A stretch of 64,000 bases of DNA. It comes from Muscardinus avellanarius (lineage: Eukaryota; Chordata; Mammalia; Rodentia; Gliridae). The stretch is taken from the NCBI GenBank assembly GCA_963383645.1, contig OY726572.1:26542792-26606791 (forward strand), read 5' to 3'. The notes below the pieces were generated by a model that saw only the letters and a list, made by a program, of their open reading frames with translations, did no database searches and was not told the DNA's origin. Each line of letters begins with the position of its first letter. Positions within the stretch are counted from its first letter, which is position 1. Below, one piece after another: positions 14,163-26,644 of the stretch. The position numbers and the translations under genes were made by a program.

Positions 14163-17100
14163 ATTACTACCACCACCAACACACACACATGACATATTAG
14201 GAATAATACTTTCATCTAATGTGATTACTTCAATGTTTTAACACAATAAAACACTTTGGATTATAATTACGTTAAGTTAGAGAATTAAGGTGACAATCTA
14301 TATCAATCCTAAGCACATTGTGAAAAATAATCTTAATAATATCAAAACAGTCACTCTTTGCATTTCATGTCACTATATAAAGACACCCTCCTTTTTCGCA
14401 GTACTGGGGATTGAGCCCAGAGCATCCTACCTGTGAGCTACACTCTTAGCTTTGTTTTTGGGCAGGGGGTACTGGGTTTGGAACCCAGGCCCTTCTACCT
14501 TTGGGCTACACTCCCAGACCTACTTTATATTTGTTTGGAAACAGGGTGTCACTGAGTTACTGAGAGCCTCACTAAGTGGTACTGGGGTTCCTGGAAGCCC
14601 TTCTATCTCTGGGCTACACTCCCAGACCTATTTTTACATTTTTATTTGGAAACAGGGTCTCCTAAGCCAGCGCGCGCGGCTAGCTTCGAACCTGCGCGAT
14701 CCTCCTGTCTCTGCCTCCCAAGTGCGGGGATTACAAGCGTGCGCCACCACGCCCGGCTGTGAGGCTGGTTTTGAACCTGCGTGATCCTCCTGTCTCAGCC
14801 TCCCAAGTACTGGGATTAGAAGAGTACACCACCATGCCGGGTTTAGCCAGTGTAATGAAAGGATATTAATTTAGATAGTAATAGCTATCTTTGGTTTTTT
14901 GTTTACTTTTATTTTTATTTCTTTGTGTGTGTGGTTACACTGGGAATGGAACCTGAAAGGCAAAATTAAGTTTGACCACATCAGAGACCTCCTCATAGCC
15001 AAGAGATTTATTGGGGAAGTGGCTGACATGAACGGAAGAAACAAAGGGAAAGAGAGAGAACGGGCCGGGGTCAGCGTTATAAACCAGCTGGTGTTATGTG
15101 TTGGGGCTAATAGTCTAGGATAAATGCCTTTTGAACTAATTGGCTGGGGTCCCATGGGGAGGAGGGGCCGTGTGGCCAGGTGTTTGGGCTGGGGTCAGCG
15201 GGGAATGTCCTTTTCACTGATTGGCCAAGGTGGACCAGGAGAGGCCAGGTCTCAGAACTTGGCCTTGCTTTAAACCAGTAATGAGTTCTTTGCATTGTTG
15301 TCATTAAATACTGAACATAAGGCTTTTTAACTTAAAACATTTCATCTAAATTCTTGCTTTAATCTTCTGAAATATCTATTGCTTCCCTTCTTAATACTTT
15401 GGAAAAGCAATAGTTTAGATAATATTTTCTTACAGATACTCCGAGTATCACAGCTAAACTAATTAGTGAACAAAAAGATGACAAAGAAAAGAAAAACCAT
15501 GAAGAGAAAGAAAAAGTTAAGGCGGAAAATGGATTTCAGGACAATTACAGTGTTGTTGTTGCCTCTGGTATGCTTTCCACTTTATATTCTTTATTTTGTT
15601 TGGGTTTCTATAAGATAAAATGGTTTGTATTTGTAGGGATTTCTTATGATAAAATATATTAGTGTAAAAAGCTGGCTTAAACTCTTATTACTTGTTAGAA
15701 AATATTTTACCAGAAGTCTGTTATTCTTTGGCAGGGGAATTATTAAGCTTACTTTATGCCTTAAGCTTATTGTATTTCATCAGGTGCCGAAATTAATGAT
15801 TAGCTTAGATATTCCATTGAAAGTTGATATTGTACCCTTATCTCAGGGTGAGTCCTACCCGTTCAAGTCCAAGAAGTTCCAGAATTTTATATAATTTCTT
15901 TTTTTAATAAAAAAGAAAAGGTACTAGTTTTCACTTACAATATGTTCATCACATAAAAATAGAAAGTACAACTAAAAATAAGTTAAATACTCATTCTTAG
16001 CATTAAATTAAGGAAGATGAAAATTAGCAAGGGTAACTGATAATTTCAGAGAGTCTTTAATGTAAGTGAGCTGGTTGTAGTGCACACCAGAAGGTGCAGC
16101 ATTAGTTTACTCTTTGAGTAGGAAACCCCTAGTGGTGTATTTACCCTGCTTCAGAAGAAAACTAACCTAGGATTTCTTACCCATATTACTACAAAGCTGC
16201 ATTCTACTACATTAAGAGTCATCTGCACCGCATAGATTATGAAAGCTAACAGTATTTTTTACTTTATTGGAAATAGTTATAAATAACGAAGATATTTGTA
16301 GTATGCCCCAAAGTTAAAATAGAATTAGGAGATTAGCTATTGGATTAAAAGAAACATTCCTATATTTTTACTTAGCTAGGAATATGGTTTTTATTAAAAT
16401 TTTTAGAAACACAATTTTATTTTGGTGTTCTCCTACATAGATTCTTATTATTTTCTTTTAGGACTGAAATCCCAATCTAAACGTGCTGTTTCAGCTACAC
16501 CACCTCGTCCACCGTCTAGGAGGGGGAGGACAATACCTGATAAAATAGGAGCTACTTCCTCAGGTGCAGATACTGCCAGCAAAATAATTACTGTCCCAGT
16601 GTTTCATCTATTTCACAAGCTCTTGGCAGGTAATATTCCAAATGGATAAACATGAAAGCAAACTTTAATATTCTTCCAACTATAGAAACCCACATGTGTA
16701 ATCAACAGAATTATTTTTATCAGGTTTTTGTAATGAAATAATGAGACTTTCCATACAATTCTTTCAAGAAAAGAAAGAAGAAAAAGGGTACAGTAAACCA
16801 GGAGTGGTGGTGAACTTCTGTAATCCCAGTACTTGAGAGGCTGAGACAGGAGGATCATGACTTCAAGGCCATCCTCAATTTAGGGAAACCCTTTTATAAG
16901 GAAATGAATAGAGAAATAGATCTGGGTGATAGCTCAGTGGTAGAATCTGGAGGTACCACAATGCAGAGGGATGGTTTTTTGTGTTTTGTTTTGTTTGCGG
17001 TAGTAGGGATGGAGTTCAGGGGCATTCTGCCTTCAATCTACACCCCCAGCCCTGTTTCTTTTATTCTTTTTATTTTGAAACAGGGTCTCACTAAGTCGCT

Positions 17101-17708
17101 GACAGCCTCATTAAGTAGCTGAGGCTGGCCGCAAATCTATGATCCTCCTGTCTCAGCTTCCCAGGTACTGGGATTACAAGCGAGCACCACCCCGCTCTTA
17201 GGGGGATGGTTTACGATATGTCCTTTTTAACCCCATCAAGTTAAACATACTTTGACTTTACTGGCTTTCTAACCTTTGCTGTTGGTGTGTTATAAAATCA
17301 GTCATATAGAAAGCAATGTGAAGCAAAATTTAGTTCTTGTAGTGGATTCTTAGATACGTCACTGGGCAACAGTATATTCTTCTCAGCTAAAACAGATGTG
17401 TTGAGCAATATATGTTACTTTAGCAAAGTAACACCATTTTATCACCATTGTTGTGCACTATCACAGTCAAGCTGCCACTAAATATTTCCTCTTCAGCTTA
17501 ACATTATCATTCATAGCCGAGGTCAACAAATTGTGATTTGTGGGTTGGATGCCTCTTTTATAAACATTTATTAGATTACAGTTATGCCCATTTATTAATG
17601 TGTTATCCTTAGTTATTTTTCTGCTAAAACATTGAATTAATAGTTGCAATAGGCCATATTTGTAATCTGGCTCTTTGTGAAAAAGTTACCAGCCCTAAAT
17701 TTATTTAT

Positions 17709-17754
<46 letters not shown>

Positions 17755-18076
17755 TATTTTTTGTGTGTGATACTAGGGATGGAATCCAGAGGCATTCTAC
17801 CTCTGAGCTACACCCCCAGCCCTTTTTTATTTTTTTATTTTAAAACAAGTTGCAGAAGGCCTCACTCACTAAGTTGCTGAGGCTGTTCTCAAACCTGCAA
17901 TTCCCCTGTCTCAGTCTCCCAAGTACCAGGATTATAGGCATGTGCCTCCACATCAAAACTCAACCATAAATTTTTTAGAATGTCTGTCTCTTTGTTTTTA
18001 TTTTGCTCATGATGTTCTACTTTAGACATTGTTCAAACATGTCTAAAGGTAAATTCAATTTTTGTAGATTTTGCAG

Positions 18077-18116
<40 letters not shown>

Positions 18117-21100
18117 GAGGGTGGATCCCAGGGAACCCAGGGGCTTTTCTACCAGGGGCTTTTCTACCTCTGGGCTATACTTCCAGACCTATTTTATACT
18201 TTATTTGGAAACAGGGTCACTAAGTTCCTGAGAGCCTCACTCAGTAGCTGAGGCTGGCTTGGAACCTGTGCGGTCCTCCTGTCTCAGCCTCCCTGTGTGC
18301 GCCACCACACCTGGCTTTCACAGCAATTTTTAAATCCTTTCAGTGTTGGTATTAGAATCAAACTCTTGCTTGTTGTCTAGAGAAATAATGTGAAATTGAG
18401 TAAATCAATCTAAATAAATGTCTCCCTTTTGGATTACAGTTTAACTGAATTGTATCATTTTTAGGTCAGCCTTTGCCAGCTGAAATGACACTTGCCCAGC
18501 TTTTAACTCTCCTCTATGACCGAAAACTTCCTCAAGGTTACCGTTCAATAGATCTGACTGTTAAATTGGGATCAAGAGTTATCACAGACCCAAGTCTATC
18601 AAAAACGGATTCTTTTAAAAGACTACACCCTGAAAAAGGTAGGTGCTTTATATTACTTTAAAATTTCTGCCTCTAAGCCAGACATGGTGGCACAAGTTTG
18701 TAATCCCAGTATGTGGGAGGCAGAGACAGGAGGATTGAAAGTTGGAGGCCAGCCTCACCTACCTTGTGAGGCCCTCTGCCACTTAGTGACACCTTGTTTC
18801 AAAATAAAGAAAAAAAGATAGGGGTGTACTCATTCGAGTCACCCCTCCATGCCAGTCTGGTATGGAGCTGTATTTCTATCTCCTGTATTTCTATCTTTTC
18901 CTCTTTTTCTGTTTTTCTGTTTTTGTATTTCTATTTTCTGTATTTCTGTCTTTTAATAAACTTCTTTATCTTCAGCAACTGTCAAAAAAAAAAAAAGAAG
19001 AAGAAGAAGAAAAGATAGGGTTGACAGTGTGGCTCTAAGGTAGAATACCCCTGGTTTCAATCTGCAGCACCAAAAAAAAAAATTGTCTCTCATACACAAG
19101 CCCGGTGTTTATACAGCCAATTACTGAATTGACTTGTTTCCATTATGTCACCTTAACAGTGTTTTTCTTTCAGCTGAGTTATTTGTAAATATTAAGAAAC
19201 CGCCATTATTTTATTTGAAAGTTGTGTTAATTCCTCTTATCTCCTCCCTTCTGTATGAGCACATGTGATTTAACTTAGTTGAGAAATATGTGAGTTGTCA
19301 CTTCATGGTTGAAGTCAGGATCCCATTGTACCATTTGATGATCATTTCTATTGAGTGGTATTTCCATCTCCAGGACCACACCAAAAAAAAAGTTTATAAC
19401 ATCTGGTTATGTATTGAACTTACTAAAGTTTTAGTTTCCTAGCAAGTAAATCAAAGTTATACCAGTTGTTAAAGTTTTTAGTTTTCAGTTAGAGAAAATT
19501 TTACATTATTCAGTGTTTCCTAATTGGATACTTTTTTTTTCCTTTTAGCCACTGAGTTCACAGTGGTACACTACCACTGAACTACATTTCTACCCCCTTT
19601 TACTTACTATTTTGAGACATTCTTGCTAAATTACTGAGATTGACATTGAGTTTGGGATCCTCTTGCCTTAGCCATCAGAGTAGCAGAGAATACAGTTATA
19701 TTATAAGCCACCACTGCAGATCCTTAATTGGATATTTATTTATTTTTAATTTTTTTTATTTTTTTATTTATTTTTGGTGGTACTGTGGTTCTTGGAAACC
19801 CTTCTACCTCCGGGCTACATTCCCAGACCTATTTTATATTTTTTATTTGGAAAAAGGGTCTCTTAAGCCAGTGAGGCTGGTTTTGAACCAGGGCGATTCT
19901 TCTGTCTCCACCTCCCAATTACAGTGATTACAAGTGTGCGCCACCATGCCTGGCCTAATTGGATACTTTAAAACATAATGTAAGCCCCGGTATGTAATTC
20001 CAGTCCATGGGAGTCTAATACAGGCGGATCACAAGTTCAAGACTAGAGATACTCTCAGCAACCTAGTGAGGCCCTATTTCAAAAAAAATAAAAAATAAAA
20101 AGAGGTGGGAGTGTAGCTCACCCTGAGTTCAATCACCAGTATTACCACCACCACAAAAAAATAAAGAAAAATTTAAAAAAGATTTTAAAAGCACAATGTA
20201 TGCATATTATTTGTTGAGTCTTTTTCAGGGACTTAAAAAAAAAATAAAATGTAACTTACAACTATGCCCTAAAGGAGATTGCGTTTCAAACTTTAATACA
20301 CTTAAAGATTACTTACAGAACCAAGAAGCTGGGCATGGTGGCGCACGCTTGTAATCCCAGCACTGGAGAGACTGAGACAGGAGGAGCGCAGGTTCGAGGA
20401 CACCCTCAGCTATTTAATGAGGCTCTGTTTCAAAATAAAGAATTAAAAAATAGGGCTGGGGATGTAGCTTGGAGGTAGACTGCCTCTCCATTCAATCTGT
20501 AATATTAACCCCCCCAGTGATAGGACTAAGTTAAATACAGGCTTTGATTCAGTGGGTCTGGAATGAACCTGAGATTCTGCATTTCAAGTACGTTCCAGGT
20601 GATGCCCAAGCTGGTAGTCCATGAACAATTCTTTGAGACAAAAGATCATAGAGGGCAGTATCTGAAGTCATTTAAAGGTTACTGTAATCTGGATATGATG
20701 GTGGCTGAGGAAGGAGGATTATAGGTTCAAGATCCTCTGCAACTTAGCAAGACCCTGTTTCAAAACAAAAACAATTGTAAAAAAGGGCCGGGTTGCCGGG
20801 TGTGGTGGTACACGCTCGTAATCCCTATTTCCAAATAAAAATATATAAAATGTGTCTGTGAGTGTAGCCTGGAGGTAAAAGGGTTCCATCCCCAGTACCA
20901 CCAGGAAAAAAGGGCTGGGTTGTAGCTCAGAGGCCAGACGCCTCTGGGTTTAATCCACGGTACCCAAAACAGAAAAGTTTCTTATATTATGTAGCCTTAA
21001 TATAATACATCTGAGTAACTAATGCTCTTTATATAAGCTCTTGTGTTGAAAGAAGGCACCCATATTTTGTAAATGAAAGTATATTATAAAAATAAATCTT

Positions 21101-22767
21101 ATCTATTGAAAATGTTAATAATTTATTGCATAGATCATGGAGACTTACTTGGTAGCTGTGCAGAAGATGAGGCTCTCACGCCAAGTGATGAGTGCATGGA
21201 TGGGATACTGGATGAATCTTTACTGGAAACCTGTCCAATTCAGTCACCATTACAAGTTTTTGCAGGAATGGGTGGATTGGCTCTTATTGCAGAAAGATTA
21301 CCTATGCTCTATCCAGAAGTAATTCAACAGGTAAGACAAAGTTCTTAATCCAATACCATCTTCTCATTTTTCTTTTTTATTGTTTTTGTTTCTGTTTTTA
21401 GCTTAATTTACATTAACCCCCCCCCTTTTTTTTTTTGCAGGTCTGGAGATGGAACCCAGAGGCATTCGACCTCCGAGCTATACCCCCTGCCCTATTTTTT
21501 ATTCTTTATTTTGAAACAGGGCCTCACTGAGTTGCAGAGGGCCTCACTAAAGAGCTGAGGCTGTCCGCAAACTGCGATCCTCCCGTCTCAGCCTCCCAAA
21601 TGCTGGGATTACAAGCATGCGCCACTACGCCCGGCATACATTAACCCTTTAAAAGTACCCTTTTCCTTATACTCTTTGAACACTGTATAAGTGTTTCAAA
21701 GGTCAGCCTTTATAGAGCTTCATGAGAATTAATAATGGGGAAATTTTGAGCTGGGCAAGATGGCGCACGCTTGTAATCCCAGCATCAGGAGGCTGAGATA
21801 GGAGGATCGCGGTTCACGGACAGCCTCACATATTTAGTGAGGCCCTTTGCAACTCAGTGCGACCCTGTTTGAAAATTAAGACTGAAAAATAGGGCTGGGG
21901 GTGTACCTCGGAAGTAGAATGCCCCTGGGTTCCATCCCCAGTATCAAAAAAAAGAAAAGAAAAAAAATGGAGAAATGTTGAGGACAGCACATTTGTCCAA
22001 CCCATCGCTGTTGCATTTATCTTGATTGCATGTTTACACTAATGTTCTCATTCTTATGCTTCTTTTAGATGTGATATTAATTATGGTTATTACTGGAAAT
22101 GGAAGAGTAAAATAGTGTGAGCTGCTCCCAATACAGGCCTATTCTTTTTAACTTATATTTCCCTTTTGGGTGCTATGCCATTTCCAAGTTTAATTTTAAA
22201 AAATATGAGTTCAGCCTATTATGTTCATTAATGTTGCTGGCTTTTCGTGTTCTTAATTAATGAAGGGAGTGTGTGGTATTGAGGGTTATAAATAGCTGGG
22301 CGTGTTAGTGTCTGCCTGTGATCCTATTACTTGGAAGGCTGAGACAAAAATGATCCTCATGTGGAAACCAGCCTCAGCAACTTAGCAAGACTCTCTTTCA
22401 AAATAAACAAGCAAAGAAAAATAGGACTGGAGGTATAACTCAGAGGTAGAACATCCCTGTGTTCAATCTCCAACCAGAAAGAAAGAGAAAGAACCAGGTG
22501 TGGTAGTGCACACTTGTAATCTTAGTACTTGGGAGGCTGAAACAGGAGTATCACAGGTTCATAGCCTGCATCAGCAACGTAGGGAGGCCCTCTGCAATTC
22601 AGTTAAACCCTAATTCAAAATAAAAAATAAGCCGGGAGTGGTGGCACACACTTGTAATTCCAGTACTTGATAGGCAGAGACAAGAGATAGCAGGTTCCTG
22701 GCCAACCTCACCTACTTAGTGAGGCCTTTCACCACTTAGAGATCCTGTTTCAAAATAAAGAAATATG

Positions 22768-22801
<34 letters not shown>

Positions 22802-25800
22802 TGTATGTATTGAACTCAAGTAGAATGCCTCTGAGTTCAATCCCGAGAACCAAAATAAACAAAATCCATCTATATATACTTAATTACAAAGGAGAAAATA
22901 TAACTTTAGAGTCACTGGATAGACAACAGCATACTTATGATGTACTTTCTGATGTTTAGACAGTTGTTTTTGTTTGTTTGTTTTGCGGCACTGGGGTTGG
23001 AACCCAAGGGCATTGCACCTCTGAGCTACACCCCCAGTCCTATTTTTTAGTCTTTTGTTTTGAAACAGGGTCTCTGCGAGTTGCAACAGGTCTCACTAAG
23101 TATCTGAGGCTCTTTGCAAGACACTATGCCCCTATCTCCGTCTCCCAAATGTGCCCCACCACGCCTGCCTTTGTTTTTGTTTGTATCTTTATTTTTTGTG
23201 TGTGGTATTGGAGCACCTGATGATTTGATGTGAAGTCTTTAATTTGAACCTGATGTTGAAACATAGCCAAACTTTTTTTTTTCTTTTTCCCATTTAGGTG
23301 AGTGCTCCAGTGGTAACATCTACCACTCAGGAAAAGCCGAAGGATAGCGATCAGTTTGAGTGGGTGACCATTGAGCAGTCGGGAGAATTAGTTTATGAAG
23401 CTCCAGAAACTATCGCAGCTGAACCTCCACCTATCAAGTCTGCAGTACAGACCATGTCTCCCATACCTGCCCATTCTTTGGCTGCTTTTGGATTGTTTCT
23501 TCGTCTTCCGGGCTATGCTGAAGTGCTCTTGAAAGAGAGGAAACATGCCCAGTGCCTTCTTCGATTGGTATTGGGAGTCACAGACGATGGAGAAGGAAGT
23601 GAGTGTTTAGCATTATTAGTAAAATTCATCAATGCATACATATGTAGGTTGGGTAAATTTACACAAATCATTACTCGTTATTACTTATTTCATAGTTAAA
23701 CTATGACATTTGCTTGTTGGTAGTTCAGTTTCAAGATTAAATAAAGTAAACTCTAAAGAACTTTCATTTCTGTTTATTTAAAAAATATTTAGTGAGCCAG
23801 GCATGGTGGTGCACACTTGTAATCCCCGTACTTGGGAGTCAGGAGGATCGTGCAGGTTTGAAGCCAGCCTCAGCTACTTAGTGAGACCCTGTTTCCAAAT
23901 AAAATATAAAAATAGGTCTGAAAATGTAGGCCGGAGGTGGAAAGCCTCTGGGTTCCATCCCCAGTACAAGAAAAAAAAAATTAGTGAATACATATACAAC
24001 TGCTGGGTATCACTGGAGTGACTTAAACATGCAGTGAGTATTTAGGTCGATCTATTGTCCTATAGCTAATGGTCTCCAGTCCTAGCGGTAGGGAGTTACA
24101 TAAATGTACAGACTTAACAAGTTATAATAAGCCTTGACTACCTGCAAGCATAGTATTGTGGAAGCTCCCAGGTATGAGGTCATTTTTTCACAGGGCAACA
24201 AAGGGTGAATGAAGCTACATAGTAATTTTTGTGGGCCTTGAGGAATAGAAGACATTTAGGTGGGAATGAGTTATTTCAGAAAGAAAAAATGTTTTGAGCA
24301 GTGTTTAGAAGTTCAAAATATAGGAGAGGAGATAAGTTAACTGATGAAAATTTGTGCAAATGGCAGTATTGACAGCTCTATTTATTCATTCTTTTTTTTT
24401 TTTTATGGTAGTGGGGGTGGAACTCAGGTGCTTTTTACCTCCGGGCTACACTCCCAGACCTATTTTATATTTTATTTGGAAACAGGGTCTCACTAAGTTG
24501 CTGAGAGCCTCACTCAGTAGCTGAGTCTGGCTTTGAACCTGTGTGATCCTCCTGTCTCAGCCTCCCCGATCCTCCTGTCTCAGCCTCCCAAGCACTGGGA
24601 CTACAAGCATCCGTTACCACGCCAGACTTGCCAGCTCACTTTAAAAGGTGCTATTGGTAACAGATCATCAAAAAAAAAAAAACCTTATTAAGAACTTGAG
24701 ACTTAGCCAGGCATAGTGGCGCACGCTTGCAATCCCAGCATTCGGGAAGCTGAGACCAGATGATTGTGGTTCGAGGACAGCTTCAGCTACTTAGTGAGGC
24801 CCTCTGCAACTTAGTGAGGCCCTGTTTTAAAATAAAGAATAAAAATAGGGCAGGACGTTTAGTTAGGATGTTGAATACCCCTGGGTTCCATCCCCAGACC
24901 CTCAAAAAGAGCTTGAGATTTTTTTTTGGGGGGGGGTGATACTGGAGTTCCTGGAAACCCTTCTACCTCAGGGCTACACTCCCAGACCCATTTTAAATTT
25001 TTAATTTTGAAACAGGGTCTCTTAAGCCAGTGCAGCTGGCTTCAAACCTGCAGGATCCTCCTGTCTCCGCCTCCCAAGCGTGGGGATTACAAGCGTGGGG
25101 ATTACAAGCTTGATTTTATTTTGAGTAGCAGTGAAGATTTGTTAACATGTATTAAACAAAGTAACAATATGATATTTTCTCAGAGGCATTCTACCTCTGA
25201 GCTATATGCTGGTTCCTATTTTATTATTTTATTTGGAAACAGAGACTCACTAAAAGTTGCTACAGCTGGTGGTGAACCTGAGATCTTCCTGTCACAACTC
25301 TTAAGTACTGAGATGACAAATGTGTGCCACTGCACCTGGCTTACAATATGACAATTTTATTTTAAAAAGTTACCTGGGCATGGTGGCACACGCTTGTAAT
25401 CCTTGCATTCGGGAAGCTGAGACCAGAGGATCGCAGTTTGCGGACAGCCTCAGCTACTTAGTGAGGCCCTTGCAACTTAGTGAGACCCGGTTTCAAAGCA
25501 AAGAATAAAAAATAGGGCAGGGGGCTGTAGCTCAGACATTGAATGCCCTGGGTTCCATCCCCAGATCTCCAAAAAAAAAAGTGTCGACGCTAATAGCAAT
25601 ATTTAGACTTAATATTAGAAATTATTTAATTTCTAACATTCTTAATATTTCTTAATATTAGAAAAAATTAAGAAGAGTTATGTATAAGTGGAACATATTG
25701 TAAGTGATATACATTTAGATTGTGTTTCCTGCCCTTCCCCCTCCACTTCCTCCCCCCCAAGTAGAGAGTGTCCAGGTTAATCATGTTACATTTATACTAT

Positions 25801-26595
25801 TACACACATTCGTATGTAGCTCCTTCATTGAACAACCTCAGCTTTCTTCCTCTCCTATCCTTCCGTTCAAGCTTTGCTGAGATTTCCCCTCCATCATCTG
25901 GAATCCCTCTGGTATTACCACTCCTCCCTAGCTTGAACATATTTTGAAAAACATATGTCCCTTCTCTTTCTGTGTTTGACTAATCTCACTTAACATAATG
26001 TTCTCCAGTTCCTTCCATCTTCTTGCAAATGCTATTATATTGTTCTTCTTTATTGCTGAGTAGAATTCCATTGTGTGTATTTTCCATAATTTTGCAATCC
26101 ATTCATCTGCTGATGGAGATCTAGGTTGGTTCCATATTTTGGCTATTACAAACTGTGCTGCTATGAACATGGGTATGCATATGTTAACGTAGTTCTCTGA
26201 TTTCAACCCGTTTGGAAAGATACCCAGGAGTGGTATAGCCCGATCAAATGGTGGATCTATTCCCAGTTTTCTAAGGACTCTCCATACTGATTTCCACAGT
26301 GGCTGAACTACACCGCACTCCCACCAACAGTGTAAAAGAGTTTCTCTTTCCCCACATCCTGGCCAGCAAGAGTTATATGTATTATATAATAATACAGAGT
26401 AATTATAGAAAGCTGTTGTGGGTATTTCCATTGATTTGGCATTATTAGAATGAAAAGAGAAAAGGAAGGAGGAAGGAAAAGATCAGGTGATCACAGGGTA
26501 GCCTAGTAAAGTTGATTTTTATCTGGTTTATCTCTAATTGTTAACTCAATAATATTAATAAACAATATTTTTCTTCTATTTCTCTCTCTCTCTCT

Positions 26596-26644
<49 letters not shown>

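Larger units (their letters stand above)
9479..15435. repeat. GC-AG intron with dense SINE content and a probable LTR
   Basis: SINEs (approximate): 9990-10185 (+); 10235-10340 plus 10575-10714 (-), split by subtype C at 10386-10574 (-); 10908-11010 (+, partial); 11131-11345 (+); 11595-11800 (-); 11805-11945 (-, partial); 12272-12455 (-); 12975-13185 (-); 13305-13515 (-); 13726-13900 (+, subtype C); 13931-14120 (+); 14395-14455 (-, fragment); and 14467-14845 (-), split by subtype C at 14577-14759. The piece 12456-12800 is GC-richer and unclassified. A probable LTR lies at 14953-15302. The intron starts with GC. Confidence 0.8.
16630..18464. repeat. Intron with SINEs and two microsatellites
   Basis: SINEs (approximate): 16796-16970 (+), 16975-17200 (-), 17760-17955 (-) and 18113-18316 (-). 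The last contains an 18-bp internal tandem duplication (aggggcttttctacc repeated at 18138-18170). Positions 17201-17690 are unique. Confidence 0.8.

Noticed and set aside
25928..26431. 167-codon minus-strand protein as a host gene
   Set aside because: It has the L1 ORF2 C-terminal cysteine motif and conserved blocks; it is a truncated LINE-1, not a host gene.
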